Shown in pieces: positions 6,922-8,544 of a stretch of 8,544 nucleotides of DNA; positions within the stretch are counted from its first letter, which is position 1, and every line of letters starts with the position of its first letter. The position numbers and the translations under genes are program-made. The stretch is from DASZPL01 sp035550315 (GTDB lineage Bacteria; Actinomycetota; Actinomycetes; JAFAQI01): positions 1-8,544 of the forward strand of contig DASZPL010000033.1 in the NCBI GenBank assembly GCA_035550315.1, read 5' to 3'. The notes beneath the pieces are model-generated. The model saw only the letters and a list, made by a program, of their open reading frames with translations, did not search any database and was not told where the DNA came from.

Positions 6922-6981
6922 ATGCTCGCCTCGGTCGGCGAAGCCGAGACCCGAGCCGACGACCAGTCCACGCACCGACCG
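6922..6981 (-). pseudogene. Relic of a second cyclase gene
   Basis: Read on the minus strand, 20 codons give RSVRGLVVGSGLGFADRGEH, matching residues 410-429 of the intact cyclase at 17 of 20 positions. At the DNA level 6922-6981 matches 3110-3169 at about 85% without a gap. Similarity stops sharply on both sides, and no start, cyclase catalytic motif or long open frame goes with it. It is a fossil of a paralogous gene in the same orientation as the intact one. It occupies most of the 147-base gap between the AhpD-like gene and the efflux pump, so the pump's promoter must lie in or beside it. Confidence 0.82.
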
Positions 6982-7041
6982 AATGATGCGGCGTACACGA
7001 CCAGGGCCTCCGACCGACCTCAGTGGCAGGATCGGACGGAC

Positions 7042-8544
7042 ATGGCAGCGATTCGCGGACGGTCAGCTCCGTCGTGGGCACTGGCGACCGTCTGTGCGGT
7101 GCTGTTCCTGACATTTCTGGACAACACCATCGTCAGCGTCATCCTCGGCGACGTCGACCTCGACCTGCATGCCGGCGTCACCCAGCTGCAGTGGGTCGTC
7201 GACGGCTACGCGCTCGTGTTCGCCGCGCTGATGCTCGCTGGCGGCTCGCTCGGCGACCTCCTCGGCCGCAAGAAGGTAATGCTCGGCGGGATCGTCGTGT
7301 TCTGCGTCGGCTCGGTGGTGTGCGCCGGGGCCGACAGCGTCGCGATGCTGATTGGCGGGCGGGTGGTCATGGGAGTCGGGGCCGCGGCGTGCGAGCCCGG
7401 CACACTGTCGGTGTTGCGCCACCTGTTCCCCGACCCGCGGCCCCGGGCCCGGGCACTCGGCGCCTGGTCGGCGGTCTCGGGGCTTGCGCTGGCACTCGGC
7501 CCGGTGATCGGCGGCGCGCTCGACGGCTACAGCGGCTGGCGGTCGGTGTTCTGGTTCAACGTCGGGTTCGGCGTGCTCGCGCTGGTCGCGGCGGCCGTCA
7601 CCGTGCCGGAGACCTCCGACCCGCAAGGCCGCCGGCTGGACGCGCTCGGGCTGGGCAGCGGCGCCGCCGCATTGGCCGTCGTGACGTTCGCCATCATCGA
7701 GGGCGAGACCGTCGGCTACGCGACCTGGTGGATCCCGCTGCTGTTCGCGGTCGGCATTGCCGCCGGAGCAGGCTTCGTCCTCGCCGAGCGCCGCGTCGCC
7801 GACCCGGTGCTCGACCTGCGGTTCTTCCGCGACCGCGCTTTCACCGGCCCGAACGCGGTCGTCTGCGTCACCTACTTCGGGATCTTCGCGATCTTCTTCC
7901 TGGTGGCGTTGTACCTGCAGCTGGTCGTCGGCCGGTCCGGCTACCAGATCGCGCTGACCTTCGTGCCGATGATGGTCGTGATGGTCGGCGGCTCGGCGCT
8001 CACCGGCCGGTGGGTCGCCGCCGCGGGGCCGCGGCTGCCGATGACCGTCGGTTGCGCGCTGGCGGCGGCCGGCACGCTGCTCACCGACAGCTACCTGAGC
8101 CGCACGGTTGGCACCGGCACCCTGGCCTGGACGCTGGCTATCGCCGGCGCGGGGTTCGGCCTAGTCCTGGTGCCGGTGACGTCGACAGTGCTCGCCGTCG
8201 TCCCGGCCGCGAGGTCCGGGATGGCCGCGTCGGCTACCAACACCAGCCGGCAGCTCGGCGCCGTCTTCGGCGTTGCCGTGCTCGGCGCCTTGGTGTACGG
8301 CGAGCTGGCGTCCGGGATCGGCTCGACGCTGAGTCGGCTCGGCGTGCCGTCGCGGTTCAACGACGGCGTCATCGCGTCGGTGACGCACGGCACGATCCCG
8401 GCGAACCCGGCGCCCAACGTCGCTCACGTCAACCCGTTGCAGTTCGCCGAGCAGGTCATCGATGCGGCGTACCGGTCGTTCGGGTCCGGCATGCATGTGG
8501 CGCTGGTGCTGGCCGGCGCGTTGCTGGCCGCGTCGGGTGTGCTC
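7042..8544 (+). CDS. MFS efflux permease, DHA2 (EmrB/QacA-like) family, 3' end outside window
   Basis: Open from ATG 7042 to the right edge: 501 codons without a stop, C-terminus missing. A proton-driven exporter of drugs or metabolites in the cytoplasmic membrane. Family motifs: LDNTIVSV (26-33) in helix 1, the WVVDGYAL stretch (51-58) opening helix 2, motif A GSLGDLLGRKKV (68-79), motif B around R107 with glycines 111 and 113, and motif C ALGPVIGGAL (151-160), which is specific to antiporters. WRSVFWFN (166-173) is typical of the DHA2 group. Many hydrophobic segments follow, and a long loop near 430-475 before the last visible helix fits the 14-helix DHA2 layout. The ribosome binding site is weak (AGGA at 7028-7031). 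The start is 147 bases after the AhpD-like gene, so it may have its own promoter, but none is evident. Substrate unknown. Confidence 0.93.
   Translation, partial: MAAIRGRSAPSWALATVCAVLFLTFLDNTIVSVILGDVDLDLHAGVTQLQWVVDGYALVFAALMLAGGSLGDLLGRKKVMLGGIVVFCVGSVVCAGADSVAMLIGGRVVMGVGAAACEPGTLSVLRHLFPDPRPRARALGAWSAVSGLALALGPVIGGALDGYSGWRSVFWFNVGFGVLALVAAAVTVPETSDPQGRRLDALGLGSGAAALAVVTFAIIEGETVGYATWWIPLLFAVGIAAGAGFVLAERRVADPVLDLRFFRDRAFTGPNAVVCVTYFGIFAIFFLVALYLQLVVGRSGYQIALTFVPMMVVMVGGSALTGRWVAAAGPRLPMTVGCALAAAGTLLTDSYLSRTVGTGTLAWTLAIAGAGFGLVLVPVTSTVLAVVPAARSGMAASATNTSRQLGAVFGVAVLGALVYGELASGIGSTLSRLGVPSRFNDGVIASVTHGTIPANPAPNVAHVNPLQFAEQVIDAAYRSFGSGMHVALVLAGALLAASGVL

Noticed and set aside
6935..6947. 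TCGGC-GAA-GCCGA hairpin after the AhpD-like gene as a terminator
   Set aside because: Short stem with a 3-base loop and no T-run; it lies wholly within the cyclase relic, whose parent has nearly the same sequence as coding DNA.

Overview
This is a GC-rich stretch (strong third-position G/C bias, GTG starts, sparse Shine-Dalgarno sites) that looks like the chromosome of an actinomycete. A fusion of an alpha/beta-hydrolase fold with a class III nucleotide cyclase, a large cytoplasmic Cys-type sulfatase and a two-part hotdog (MaoC/FAS1-like) dehydratase together point to mycobacteria or related soil actinobacteria. The species cannot be read from the window. Coding density is high. The longest stretch without an intact gene is about 147 bases (6895-7041), and it holds a gene relic.

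Layout, left to right. A 754-residue sulfatase (20-2284, +) converges, with an 8-base gap, on a two-gene leftward unit. That unit is an alpha/beta-hydrolase/cyclase fusion (4396-2888, -) followed 4 bases later by a small cupin resembling thiol dioxygenases (2883-2293, -). A 94-base divergent promoter region (4397-4490) carries a palindrome typical of a TetR-type operator, a -10 box suited to leaderless expression of the cyclase, and a strong ribosome binding site for the rightward gene. That rightward gene (4491-5454, +) is a hotdog acyl dehydratase broken near its middle. It changes frame, keeps a 13-codon piece of its second half, and is then joined in frame to the last 43 codons of a sulfatase almost identical to the one at the left end. 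Next come a SAM-dependent methyltransferase (5486-6271, +) and, 23 bases on, an AhpD/carboxymuconolactone-decarboxylase-fold protein (6295-6894, +). A short relic of a second cyclase gene lies on the minus strand at 6922-6981. The window ends inside a DHA2-type drug-efflux permease of the major facilitator superfamily (7042 to beyond 8544, +).

Function. The sulfatase, dehydratase remnant, methyltransferase, AhpD-like protein and efflux pump look like accessory catabolic and detoxification functions, not one recognisable pathway. The cyclase and cupin are probably one transcription unit joining cAMP signalling with a metal enzyme of unknown substrate.

The main unusual feature is genomic. Two relics, a sulfatase tail and a cyclase fragment, flank the methyltransferase/AhpD pair in the same order and orientation as their intact parents at 2153-2284 and 3110-3169. 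This suggests that a related sulfatase...cyclase segment once lay here and was removed by deletions, one of which ran into the dehydratase gene. I see no CRISPR array, tRNA, rRNA, transposase or phage gene, and no convincing new defence or mobile system.
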